From: Maritimibacter fusiformis
GTDB lineage: Bacteria > Pseudomonadota > Alphaproteobacteria > Rhodobacterales > Rhodobacteraceae
Reading direction: 5' to 3'
Assembly: GCF_008086115.1 (NCBI RefSeq)
Contig: NZ_VSIY01000004.1
Location: 659,347-723,346 of the forward strand
DNA: 64,000 bases
Position numbers and translations under genes: made by a program
In this document: positions 47,405-55,663 of the stretch, one piece after another
How positions within the stretch are numbered: position 1 is the first letter of the stretch
How the letters are laid out: each line of letters opens with the position of its first letter
Notes under the pieces: generated by a model
Seen by the model: only the letters and a program-made list of their open reading frames with translations
What the model was told of the DNA's origin: nothing
Database searches by the model: none

Positions 47405-48816
47405 GGCAACAAGTCCATCAGGCGAAACTCGGCGATGCGTTCGACCTGGCGGCAGGCCTCGGCAAACTCGGTGTCGCGGGAATTGTCGATGCGGCGCTTG
47501 AAGGCGGCCATGATCGAGGCCTTGTCGTGGTCGCGCACCGCGATGATGAAGGGAAAACCGTGCTTGGCGACATAGGCGTCATTGAGCGCGGTGAAGGTTT
47601 CGCGTTCCGCGTCGGTCAGGTAGTCCAGCCCGGCGGCGGCCTGTTCCGACATGCTTTCGGCGGTCAGTTGTCCGGCCTGGGCCAGTTTCCCGGCCAGATC
47701 GGGGTGGGCGGTCAGCACGCCCAGACGCTCGGCCTCGGAGGCGGTGCGGAACACCCGGCAGAGCGCGTTGTGAACCCCGGCGGCGCAATCGTGGGCCGGG
47801 CCAAGCTCCAGCCCGTGCGCACGTTCCGCGATCCAGGGCGAATGCTCGAAGATGCCGCCGTAGAGCGTGACGAAACGGGCCTTGTCCATCTGGCTGGGCC
47901 GCTCGATGCGCCGGTGCGGGTGGTGTTTGGCCCAATGCTCGGCGATCTCGATGCGGCGCGGCGTCCAGACCCCGTCGAAGCCCCGGATATGGTCGATGAA
48001 CCGCATGAGCCCGGCGATCTTGCCCGGACGCCCGACCAGGCGGCAATGCAGCCCGACCGACATCATCTTGGGCGCGCCCGCCTCGCCCTCGGAATAGAGC
48101 ACGTCGAAGGCGTCCTTGAGATACTGGAAGAAATGCTCGCCGGTGATCCAGCCGGGCGAGGTGGCAAAGCGCATGTCGTTGGATTCCAGCGTATAGGGGA
48201 TGACCAACTGGTCGCGTTCGCCGAACTCGACCCAGTGCGGCAGGTCGTCGTCGTAGACATCCGACACATAGTCGAACTGGCCGGTTTCGGCGGCCAGGCG
48301 CGCGGTGTTGTCGCTGCACCGCCCGGTATACCAGCCGCGCGGCGGCGCGCCGACAACCTCGGTGTGCAGCCGGATCGCCTCGGCGATGGCGGCGCGCTCC
48401 TCGGCCTCGGGCATGTCCTTGTGCTCGACCCACTTGAGGCCGTGGCTGGCGATCTCCCAACCGGCCGCCTTCATCGCGCGCACCTGCTCGGGCGAGCGTG
48501 CCAGCGCGGTGGCGACGCCGTAGACGGTGACAGGGATACCGGCCCCGGTGAACAGCCGGTGCAGCCGCCAGAACCCGGCGCGCGCGCCGTATTCATAGAT
48601 CGATTCCATGTTCCAGTGACGCTGGCCCGGCCATTGCGCGGCCCCCGGAATGTCGGACAGAAAGGCCTCGGACGCCGCGTCGCCATGCAACACGCAGTTC
48701 TCGCCGCCCTCCTCGTAATTCAGCACGAACTGAACCGCGACCTTGGCGTCGTTGGGCCAGCGGGGGTTGGGCGGCGTCTCTCCGTAACCGCGCATGTCGC
48801 GAGGATAGCGTGTCAA
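47401..48816 (-). CDS. puuE: fused allantoinase (PuuE) and OHCU decarboxylase
   Basis: Bifunctional purine enzyme. Residues 1 to about 305 are PuuE-type allantoinase, a polysaccharide-deacetylase fold: MRGYGETPPNPRWPNDAKVA, EIASHGLKWVEH and YTGRCSDNTARL. The remainder, from about 310 to 471, is 2-oxo-4-hydroxy-4-carboxy-5-ureidoimidazoline decarboxylase (UraD): TAHPDLAGKLAQAGQLT and KHGFPFIIAV with the active-site His. So it both makes (S)-allantoin from OHCU and opens the ring to allantoate. It is divergent from the HIU hydrolase gene. Confidence 0.93.
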   Translation of the reverse strand: MTRYPRDMRGYGETPPNPRWPNDAKVAVQFVLNYEEGGENCVLHGDAASEAFLSDIPGAAQWPGQRHWNMESIYEYGARAGFWRLHRLFTGAGIPVTVYGVATALARSPEQVRAMKAAGWEIASHGLKWVEHKDMPEAEERAAIAEAIRLHTEVVGAPPRGWYTGRCSDNTARLAAETGQFDYVSDVYDDDLPHWVEFGERDQLVIPYTLESNDMRFATSPGWITGEHFFQYLKDAFDVLYSEGEAGAPKMMSVGLHCRLVGRPGKIAGLMRFIDHIRGFDGVWTPRRIEIAEHWAKHHPHRRIERPSQMDKARFVTLYGGIFEHSPWIAERAHGLELGPAHDCAAGVHNALCRVFRTASEAERLGVLTAHPDLAGKLAQAGQLTAESMSEQAAAGLDYLTDAERETFTALNDAYVAKHGFPFIIAVRDHDKASIMAAFKRRIDNSRDTEFAEACRQVERIAEFRLMDLLP

Positions 48817-48973
48817 AACTGATCTCCTGCTTTGGGTGGTTGTATCGCAATAAAATTACCGGCACTTTCAGTTTTTCCCTAAAGGATTTGTTTGGCCGTT
48901 CCCCCTCTACTTTCCCGGGCCGGTTTCGCAGTATCCTGCCATCACCGCACAGCGCCGCGAGGGAGACAGCCGC

Positions 48974-49327
48974 ATGACCGGATACCTGACCACCCATGTT
49001 CTGGACACCGCCCGGGGCTGCCCCGCCGAGGGGCTGGCGATCGAGCTTTACCGGATCGAGGGCGACACCCGCACCCTGCTGCGCCGCCTGGTCACCAATG
49101 ATGACGGGCGCACCGATGAGCAGATCCTGCCCGCGTCCAAGTTCGCCACGGGCACCTATGAGCTGGTGTTTCACGCCGGCGACTACCTGACTGCCTCGGG
49201 GGTCGCGCCGGAAAGCCCGCGTTTTCTCGACATCGTGCCGCTGCGTTTCGGCATGTCGGAAGAGGCGCATTACCATGTGCCGCTCTTGTTGTCGCCGTTC
49301 GGCTATTCCACCTATCGCGGCAGCTGA
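48974..49327 (+). CDS. uraH: 5-hydroxyisourate hydrolase (transthyretin-like)
   Basis: Hydrolyses 5-hydroxyisourate to OHCU. The 117-residue product has the family start [45 protein letters not shown] ending in the diagnostic YRGS. There is no signal peptide. It is divergent from the fused PuuE-UraD gene that takes its product, and its 3' end overlaps the convergent lysR gene by 16 bases. Confidence 0.96.
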   Translation: MTGYLTTHVLDTARGCPAEGLAIELYRIEGDTRTLLRRLVTNDDGRTDEQILPASKFATGTYELVFHAGDYLTASGVAPESPRFLDIVPLRFGMSEEAHYHVPLLLSPFGYSTYRGS

Positions 49328-50229
49328 TCGGGCATCTCGCGCTTGATCACGTCGATCATGAAATCGATGAACAGACGCGCCTTGGGGTCCTGGCGGCGGC
49401 GGTGGACGTAAAGGCAGGCCAACTGGATCGGCACCGGCGGTTCGTCCTCGAGCACCGGCACCAGCCGCCCGGATGCAAGATGCTCGGAAATCTCGAACAC
49501 CGGTTTCAGCACGATGCCACGCCCCTCGAGCGCCCAGGCGGTCAGAACCTCGCCATGGTCGCATTCGAACGGGCCGCTGACCGTCACCCGCTTGGTGGTG
49601 CCGCCCGATTGCAGCGGCCACTGGAACTCGGGCGCGCCAGGATAGCGCAGGTTCAGGCAGTCGTGCTTGTCGGTGCGCAACTCGTCCGAACCGGCAGGCA
49701 GGCCGCGCCGCGCGATGTAGTCGGGCGAGGCGCAGAGCACCCGGGGGCAATCGGTGATCTTGCGGATCTTGAGGTTGGAATCCTCGGGCACGCCCAGGAA
49801 AAACCCCGCATCCAGCCCTTCGGCGGCCAGGTCCAGCTTGCGATCCGACAGCCGCACCCGGACGTTGATCAAGGGATAGGCATCGCAAAACTCCGGCACC
49901 GCCGGGGCGATGATGCGCTGGCCCAGCCCGAGCGGTGCGGCCACGTAGAGCGTGCCGCGCGGCGACTGGGTGACGCTGCTGACCTCGGCCTCGGCCTCGG
50001 TGATCGCCTCGAGGATCGTGACCGCGCCGCGATAGAACAGGTTGCCCTGCTCGGTCGGGTTGAGTTGCCGGGTGGTGCGCTGGAACAGCCGCGCGTTCAG
50101 GTGTTCCTCCAGCTGCGAGATCCGCGACGAGGCCACCGCCGCCGAGATCCGCAGATCGCGCGCCGCGGCGGACATGTTGCCAAGCTCATACACCCGCACG
50201 AAGGTCAGGATATTGTCGAGATAGGCCAT
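49312..50229 (-). CDS. LysR-family regulator, probable purine-cluster control
   Basis: Transcription factor with an N-terminal winged helix ([20 protein letters not shown] and [21 protein letters not shown]) and a periplasmic-binding-like effector domain. The product is 305 residues from ATG 50229; upstream in-frame codons lack support. It is divergent from puuD across a 103-base gap, the typical LysR arrangement, so regulation of urate degradation is the natural inference. Its effector is unknown. Confidence 0.92.
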   Translation of the reverse strand: MAYLDNILTFVRVYELGNMSAAARDLRISAAVASSRISQLEEHLNARLFQRTTRQLNPTEQGNLFYRGAVTILEAITEAEAEVSSVTQSPRGTLYVAAPLGLGQRIIAPAVPEFCDAYPLINVRVRLSDRKLDLAAEGLDAGFFLGVPEDSNLKIRKITDCPRVLCASPDYIARRGLPAGSDELRTDKHDCLNLRYPGAPEFQWPLQSGGTTKRVTVSGPFECDHGEVLTAWALEGRGIVLKPVFEISEHLASGRLVPVLEDEPPVPIQLACLYVHRRRQDPKARLFIDFMIDVIKREMPDQLPR

Positions 50230-50332
50230 CGCGCATTCTTCCGCTTTTTTTGAAGCAGCTAGGTCTTTTTCTCCATACACCGGATTATCGGCCTGTAATA
50301 GCCTGCCGCCAAGGACGAATAGGGAGAGACAG

Positions 50333-51562
50333 ATGTTCGACGTTGCCCTCATGTGGGACTGGGTGGCCTTCGCCACCCGCTGGTTGCACGTCATCACCGC
50401 CATGGCCTGGATCGGGTCGTCGTTCTATTTCATCGCGCTGGACCTGGGTCTGCGCAAGGTGCCGCACCTTCCGGCCGGCGCGCATGGCGAGGAATGGCAG
50501 GTTCACGGCGGCGGGTTCTACCACATCCAAAAATACCTGGTGGCCCCCGACAACATGCCCGACCACCTGATCTGGTTCAAATGGGAGAGCTACACGACCT
50601 GGCTGTCGGGCGCGGCGCTTCTGATCCTGGTCTACTGGATGGGTGGCGAGCTTTACCTGATCGACGCGAACAAGGCCGACATCCCGCTGTGGCTGGGGAT
50701 CGTGATTTCGGCCCTGTCGCTCACCATCGGCTGGCTGGTCTACGACCGGCTGTGCAAATCGGGGCTGGGCGAAAAGCCGACCGTGCTGATGCTGCTCTTG
50801 TTCATCCTGCTGGTGGCGATGGGCTGGGGCTACAACGAGGTCTTCACCGGCCGCGCCACGCTTTTGCATCTCGGCGCCTTCACCGCCACGATCATGACCG
50901 CCAACGTCTTTTTCATCATCATGCCCAACCAGCGCATCGTTGTGAAGGACCTGCAGGAGGGTCGCACGCCGGACGCCAAATACGGCAAGATCGCCAAGCT
51001 GCGCTCGACCCACAACAACTACCTGACGCTGCCGGTGGTGTTCCTGATGCTGTCCAACCACTATCCGCTGGCGTTCGCCACTGAATACAACTGGCTGATC
51101 GCGGCGCTGGTGTTCCTGATGGGCGTGACCATCCGGCATTTCTTCAACACCATGCACGCCGGCGGCGGCATGAAATGGTGGACCTGGGCGGCGACCGCGA
51201 TCCTGTTTCTCGGCGTGATGTGGCTGTCGACCGCGCCCCTGATGCAGGACAGCTACGAGGACTCCGAGGTCCGCGAACTGACCGCGAAGGAACAGCGCTT
51301 CGCCAGCGCCGAAAGCTTCGAGGACGTGATGAGCGTGGTGCCGGGGCGTTGTTCCATGTGCCATGCGCGCGAGCCTTACTATGACGGCATCCACCGTGCG
51401 CCCAAGGGCATCCTGCTGGAAACCGAAGCCGACGTCGCCCGCGCCGCCCAGCTGATCTACCTGCATGCGGGCGTATCCGACGCGATGCCACCGGCCAACG
51501 TGACCTTCATGGAGCCCGAAGAGCGCCGCCTGATCGCCGCCTGGTATCGCGAGGCGTCATAG
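50333..51562 (+). CDS. puuD: urate hydroxylase PuuD with cytochrome c domain
   Basis: Membrane urate oxidase that makes 5-hydroxyisourate and passes electrons to the respiratory chain through its own haem c. The 409-residue product has about eight helices (first at WLHVITAMAWIGSSFYFIAL) and a C-terminal domain with the haem c motif CSMCH near residue 341 and a later MPP ligand region. GGGAGAGACAG precedes the ATG. It replaces the soluble uricase in this pathway. Confidence 0.95.
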   Translation: MFDVALMWDWVAFATRWLHVITAMAWIGSSFYFIALDLGLRKVPHLPAGAHGEEWQVHGGGFYHIQKYLVAPDNMPDHLIWFKWESYTTWLSGAALLILVYWMGGELYLIDANKADIPLWLGIVISALSLTIGWLVYDRLCKSGLGEKPTVLMLLLFILLVAMGWGYNEVFTGRATLLHLGAFTATIMTANVFFIIMPNQRIVVKDLQEGRTPDAKYGKIAKLRSTHNNYLTLPVVFLMLSNHYPLAFATEYNWLIAALVFLMGVTIRHFFNTMHAGGGMKWWTWAATAILFLGVMWLSTAPLMQDSYEDSEVRELTAKEQRFASAESFEDVMSVVPGRCSMCHAREPYYDGIHRAPKGILLETEADVARAAQLIYLHAGVSDAMPPANVTFMEPEERRLIAAWYREAS

Positions 51563-51838
51563 GGCAGGGGCCGGGCCATTGCCGAGAACAACGCGCTGAA
51601 ATCATTCCCGCGCGCGTTTTTCGTTTCGTGATCGGGGTGAGGCAGGCGAGGCCGCCGGACGGGCATCCTCGGGCCGGCACCACCCCCGAAACCGCCCGCG
51701 ACCAGAGGGTTTTCACCCCCCGGCCCACCGCGCCGAACCGACCCAGACCCCCTCCCGATTTCCCCGATTTTCCCTCTGGACACCACCGCCCGCCACGACT
51801 AGAAAGCCGCGACCCGAACGGCCCGCCCGTTCACCCGT

Positions 51839-51913
51839 GCCCGGGTAGCTCAGGGGTAGAGCAGTGGATTGAAAATCCTCGTGTCGGTGGTTCGATTCCG
51901 CCCCCGGGCACCA
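51839..51913 (+). tRNA. tRNA-Phe (GAA)
   Basis: GCCCGGG (51839-51845) pairs with CCCGGGC (51903-51909); the discriminator A and an encoded CCA end the gene. The D arm is GCTC/GAGC, and the anticodon loop is TTGAAAA with anticodon GAA. The T arm contains GGTTCGATTCC. The anticodon stem has one T-T mismatch (second pair), which I believe is a lineage trait rather than decay. Total 75 bases including CCA. Confidence 0.95.
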
Positions 51914-52477
51914 TCATACTCCTTCAAGACTCAAGATAAGCCCAATAAAACAAGGGCTGACCGCAAGTCACCGACCTCCCACCGATCGGAATTGCTACAG
52001 AATTTGCTACAGGAAACGCTACGGCGAACGAGCTTTCCTCGGCAAAGAGAATGGCGCTCACTTGGCCCAGCCCTTTGCATTTCGTGGTGCGCGTGAGCGC
52101 CAAGGGCTCGGAACGCAATGTCCGCTTCGAGCCCTTACTGACCGCCGCGCCAGAGCTGTCGTTCGCAAGTGCAGCAACGGACGCCTTTCAAAGACGGCCC
52201 TCTCCTGTCGTGCGTCGAGGCGTCTCGCGCCGCAGTGGCGCTTCCCCAGAGCGGCCGTTTGCGCTTGAGAACAGCGCTGTGTCCCCAGCCGACATCTGAC
52301 TCGCGGCAGACCATTGAGGCGAAGCATCTCCAAAGTGGAGGGTCCTCCCAGCTTGCAGCATGGACGCGGCCTTGCCGGTCGGAAATACGGGCCGAACCGG
52401 GCTTGTGCCACGGCTTTTCTATGCCCGTTAGAACCCTATGACCTGACATCTGGGCGGCCCGGTGGTATGTAGCAGCG
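51914..52477. other. gene-free region after tRNA-Phe
   Basis: About 560 bases with no gene I can support: reading frames here are short, arginine-rich shadows in mixed phases. The only clear structure is a set of iterated heptamers near the start. Position after a tRNA 3' end suggests the edge of an integrated element that has lost its integrase. Confidence 0.5.
51994..52024. repeat. three heptamers at 12-base period near tRNA-Phe
   Basis: GCTACAG at 51994, GCTACAG at 52006 and GCTACGG at 52018 are spaced exactly 12 bases apart. Short iterated sites near a tRNA resemble integrase arm-binding sites, but no integrase is present. Confidence 0.5.
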
Positions 52478-54169
52478 ATGCGCTTCATTTCTAATGGTCC
52501 CGCAATACCCGGCCCCCTCCTCGCCGCCGCGGATGCGGGCGATGTCGTTTTCGTCTGCGGTGCGGGCGTATCGCTTGCTCGTGCGGGGCTGCCGACATTC
52601 CAGGGCCTGCTCGACGACGTGGTGAGACATCTCCGGCCGGCCCCCGACGGCCTCGCAGCACATGCACTGGCCACGGAGGCGCAGCTACGCTCGGCGGACC
52701 CGCCGATTGAACTGCCGCCGGGCTTTTCCGGCATCGCCACGCCCGACAGGGTCTTCGGATTACTGGAACAGGAGTTCGGTAGAGAGGCCGTTGAGCGGAC
52801 GGTCGCCAACATTTTGAAATCCAAGGAACACTCAGATCTCTCGGCTCACCGGACAGTTTTACGCCTTGCTTGCGGGTCATATAAGTTGCCCCGACTGGTG
52901 ACGACCAATTTTGACCGGCTTTTTGAGGTGACCGACCCGAACCTTCCTGTCCATCTCCCGCCCAAGCTCGACCCAGAGACTCGCGGAATTATCAAGTTGC
53001 ATGGCTCGGTTGATGCAATGAGCGAAGGTCCGGACGGCGACGGCTTCGTGCTGTCTGGTGCCGCGTTCGGCGGAGCTTACGTGGCGGACGGCTGGGCTGC
53101 ACGGACAATGCGCGCGTTGCTCGAACGCCATACCGTCGTGTTCTTGGGCTACGCGGCGGACGACCCGCCAATGCAGTATCTCCTCGAAGGACTGAAGCGG
53201 ATCGGCGCGCCGACCGCGCGAGCCTACGCTTTTCAGCCCGGAGTGGACGCCGCACGCCGCTGGGCTGCCCGGGGTGTGACGGCCATAACCGATGCTGCAG
53301 ACACGGCGGATCGACACCCGATGGCGGAGCTGTTGGCACTCCTGGAGGACTGTTCCGACGGCGTCTTGGTGGAAGCAGGGTGGGCCATCGGCCATTGGAT
53401 CGAGAGGAGTTCCGGGGACCGCGACGTCGTTCCCGCCCTCGATGCCTTGCTCGACCGGCTCGTCGAAATCCTCCCGATGATGGAAAGGTCAGATGCCACA
53501 GACGTGGAGGAGGACCCAGATTACGTCTTCCGCGCGATCAACGCGCCCGCAGGGCACGTCGCCGAGACTATGATGGCAGACCCACGCCTGCCCGATGCCG
53601 ATCAGCGCACCGGCCTCCCCGACACATGGAGGGCGCGGGCGGAGGCCTTAGTCAATCTGCCTCCGCCCCACGGCGACCACGCTTTAACAATATTCTCTGG
53701 CCAAGCGCCATATCTGCACGCCCACGACTCGAACTGGGTCGAAACTCATCTCTTCCCACATCTTGAGGGCCCACGCCGCGCTGTTTTGCTCGCGGGGCTC
53801 AGTCGTTGGCACAGAGCACTGCCAATAGACTTCTTCGCATATGTTCGCCCATCGCTGATCGCCGCTGCTGTTGAAGGTAACGATCGGCGGCGGTCGTTGG
53901 TGGATTGGGTCGCGGCGCAGCTCCTGTTTGCATGGTTGCGGGGAGACGACAGCCTGTCTGACGATGCTTTCGATGATGTCCTGCGGCAGGCAGGCGGCCA
54001 TGCAAAGCGCCAGGTAGCCCGCTATCCCCCGGACCCCGCCGGATCGGGCCAGGCCGAACCTCCCCGCCACCCGCGCGCCAGGATCGAAACCCCAGGCCGG
54101 AAACCGCAAGGCCCGCCGGGCAACTTTCGGCACCTGGGGAGGATAGGGAGCTTGGGGAGGGGGTTTTGA
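52478..54169 (+). CDS. SIR2-family protein, 3' end truncated
   Basis: NAD-binding SIR2 domain protein; many such proteins are NAD-depleting anti-phage effectors. The 563-residue product has FVCGAGVSLARAGLPTF (NAD loop), VTTNFDRLFEV and IIKLHGSVD with the catalytic His, within about residues 20-190. A mostly helical region follows to about residue 515. From about 54020 the frame turns to Pro/Gly/Arg-rich, unlike protein, so a longer C-terminus has probably been lost. No partner gene (HerA, Argonaute, TIR) is adjacent. The ATG at 52478 has no good ribosome binding site. Codon and GC pattern differ slightly from neighbours. Confidence 0.75.
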   Translation: MRFISNGPAIPGPLLAAADAGDVVFVCGAGVSLARAGLPTFQGLLDDVVRHLRPAPDGLAAHALATEAQLRSADPPIELPPGFSGIATPDRVFGLLEQEFGREAVERTVANILKSKEHSDLSAHRTVLRLACGSYKLPRLVTTNFDRLFEVTDPNLPVHLPPKLDPETRGIIKLHGSVDAMSEGPDGDGFVLSGAAFGGAYVADGWAARTMRALLERHTVVFLGYAADDPPMQYLLEGLKRIGAPTARAYAFQPGVDAARRWAARGVTAITDAADTADRHPMAELLALLEDCSDGVLVEAGWAIGHWIERSSGDRDVVPALDALLDRLVEILPMMERSDATDVEEDPDYVFRAINAPAGHVAETMMADPRLPDADQRTGLPDTWRARAEALVNLPPPHGDHALTIFSGQAPYLHAHDSNWVETHLFPHLEGPRRAVLLAGLSRWHRALPIDFFAYVRPSLIAAAVEGNDRRRSLVDWVAAQLLFAWLRGDDSLSDDAFDDVLRQAGGHAKRQVARYPPDPAGSGQAEPPRHPRARIETPGRKPQGPPGNFRHLGRIGSLGRGF

Positions 54170-54459
54170 CGACGACAACCACAACCCAAAAACCCACCTT
54201 GTCGAAACTCGAAACCGGCCAGCCGTCCGATCTCGCGCTCGACAGGCCACGGGATTTGCATCGCGCCATCGGCCTTGTCGGCAACCAAGCGGACGCGGCG
54301 CGCGGTCACATCGCAGCCTTCTGTGACCTTTGGCCGGAGGCTTCGCTTCAGGACATTTCGCTTCAAGAGGCAAACAAATTGAGCTGGTGGCTAGCGGGCG
54401 TGCGCACGGTGGTGGATTGGATCGGGTCGAACACGGTGGCCGGAGTGGATTCGGCGTGA
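54166..54459 (+). CDS. orphan short ORF beside the truncated SIR2 gene
   Basis: A 97-residue frame starting at TTG (no ATG), which overlaps the SIR2 frame stop by four bases. The first residues are threonine-rich; the rest (LALDRPRDLHRAIGLVGNQADAARGHIAAF, then LQEANKLSWWLAGVRTVVDWIG) looks like a helical protein. I do not recognise it. It could be a real small protein, a fragment, or a chance frame. Confidence 0.35.
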   Translation: MTTTTTTQKPTLSKLETGQPSDLALDRPRDLHRAIGLVGNQADAARGHIAAFCDLWPEASLQDISLQEANKLSWWLAGVRTVVDWIGSNTVAGVDSA

Positions 54460-54493
54460 GATGCGGCTACGCCCGGTTGGGCGGGGCCGGGAG

Positions 54494-54543
54494 TGTAAAC
54501 GGCGGCGTAAAAACCGACCACGTGGCGGCGCAAAACCACGCCA
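54494..54543. mobile_element. possible IS21-family terminus (orphan)
   Basis: A TGTAAACGGCGGCGTAAAA start is followed by two copies of a GGCGGCG[T/C]AAAA block (54501 and 54524). Repeated blocks of this type near a TG end resemble IS21-family ends. No istA or istB lies in the 80 bases before the next gene, so only an end would remain. The region 54460-54623 has no gene. Confidence 0.4.
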
Positions 54544-54623
54544 GTTGCGGGCGCGGAGCGCCATGCAGAGTGCGGCCATCATCGTCGCCACCGGCGAGGC
54601 GACTTGCCTCCAAGCGCAAACGC

Positions 54624-55487
54624 CTACTTCCGGCTCCCCGCCGGGATCGCGAGCACGTCGATCGTGGAAGACCTCAGGACGTGTTCCGTCACGCTGCCAA
54701 TCAGCAGTTTCGCGAGACCGGTCTTGCCATGGGTCGATAGCACGATCAGGTCCGCGCGCTCCGTAACCGCCGATTTCAGGATCTCGTGATGCGCCGCCGT
54801 TGTCCGGTGACGCACCATCGGCATGACGTTTCCGAGCTTTGCCGCCGAGAGAAACTCGGTCAGTTCGCGGGATGCGTTCTTTTGTGCAGCCGCCAGGTAA
54901 TGCTCCCGGTCGTCCTTGGACATCGTGTGCGACATCGCAAGCCGCAGCGCCGGCGCTTCGAAGACGAACAGCATCGAATTGCGCGCCTCGCTGCCGATCT
55001 CGAGCGGCAGGATGCTTTGCAGCGCGTCGCGAGAGCCTTCCGACAGGTCAGTCGTCTGCATCACGTGGCGGTAGTTTCCCCTGGGCGGCGCGTTGACCAT
55101 GAGAACGGGGCAGTCGACCAGCCGGATCGTGCGCTCGGCGGTGGTGCCGATGAACACATCCTTCAGCATGCGCCGGCGATGCGGGCCGATCACCAGCAGG
55201 TCAGGGCCGATCTCTTCGACGCCCTGGATGATCCCGGCAAACGGCGAGGCCAGAATTACCCGTGTTTCGCAGGTCACGCCGTCGTCGTTCGCAAGCGTTT
55301 CAGCGCTCTGGCGCAGCAGCAAGGCGGACTCGTCGCGCTCGACATCGACGATGCGGCGTGGCTGGTCGTCGTCGACCACATGGACCAGCGTGATCGTCGC
55401 GTTGAACTGCCGGGCAAGCAGCTTTGCGCGCATCAGGGCCCTGTCCGAACGCTCGGAGAAGTCCGTGGCAACCATGATTTTCTTCAT
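54624..55487 (-). CDS. tandem universal stress protein (UspA)
   Basis: Cytoplasmic stress protein with two Usp domains. The 287-residue product begins IMVATDFSERSDRALMRAKLLA. The first domain has VIGPHRRRMLKDVFIGTTAERTI, and the second carries an ATP-type motif STHGKTGLAKLLIGSVTEHVL. The ATG at 55487 is preferred over upstream unconserved codons. It lies downstream of the antiporter gene on the same strand, 176 bases away. Confidence 0.93.
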   Translation of the reverse strand: MKKIMVATDFSERSDRALMRAKLLARQFNATITLVHVVDDDQPRRIVDVERDESALLLRQSAETLANDDGVTCETRVILASPFAGIIQGVEEIGPDLLVIGPHRRRMLKDVFIGTTAERTIRLVDCPVLMVNAPPRGNYRHVMQTTDLSEGSRDALQSILPLEIGSEARNSMLFVFEAPALRLAMSHTMSKDDREHYLAAAQKNASRELTEFLSAAKLGNVMPMVRHRTTAAHHEILKSAVTERADLIVLSTHGKTGLAKLLIGSVTEHVLRSSTIDVLAIPAGSRK

Positions 55488-55663
55488 TGGATCATACCCC
55501 TCCAGGGCGCGGCCGAGCGGTCCGACAAGATGGCGTTGCAACCCGCCGGGCGCTGTCCACCATCGTCGGGCTGCACCCGCCACGCTATTTCACGGAGCAC
55601 CCGATGAAAAGGCGCCCGGTATCGCGCGCCCGCGAACTCGCGCCGCAGCGCCGGGTGAACGCC

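Noticed and set aside
51839..51913. T-T mismatch in the anticodon stem suggesting a tRNA pseudogene
   Set aside because: All other stems, the anticodon loop and the encoded CCA are intact; the mismatch is probably tolerated.
52478..54169. A complete multi-gene SIR2 defence system
   Set aside because: No HerA, Argonaute, TIR or other partner is adjacent, and the gene itself looks truncated.
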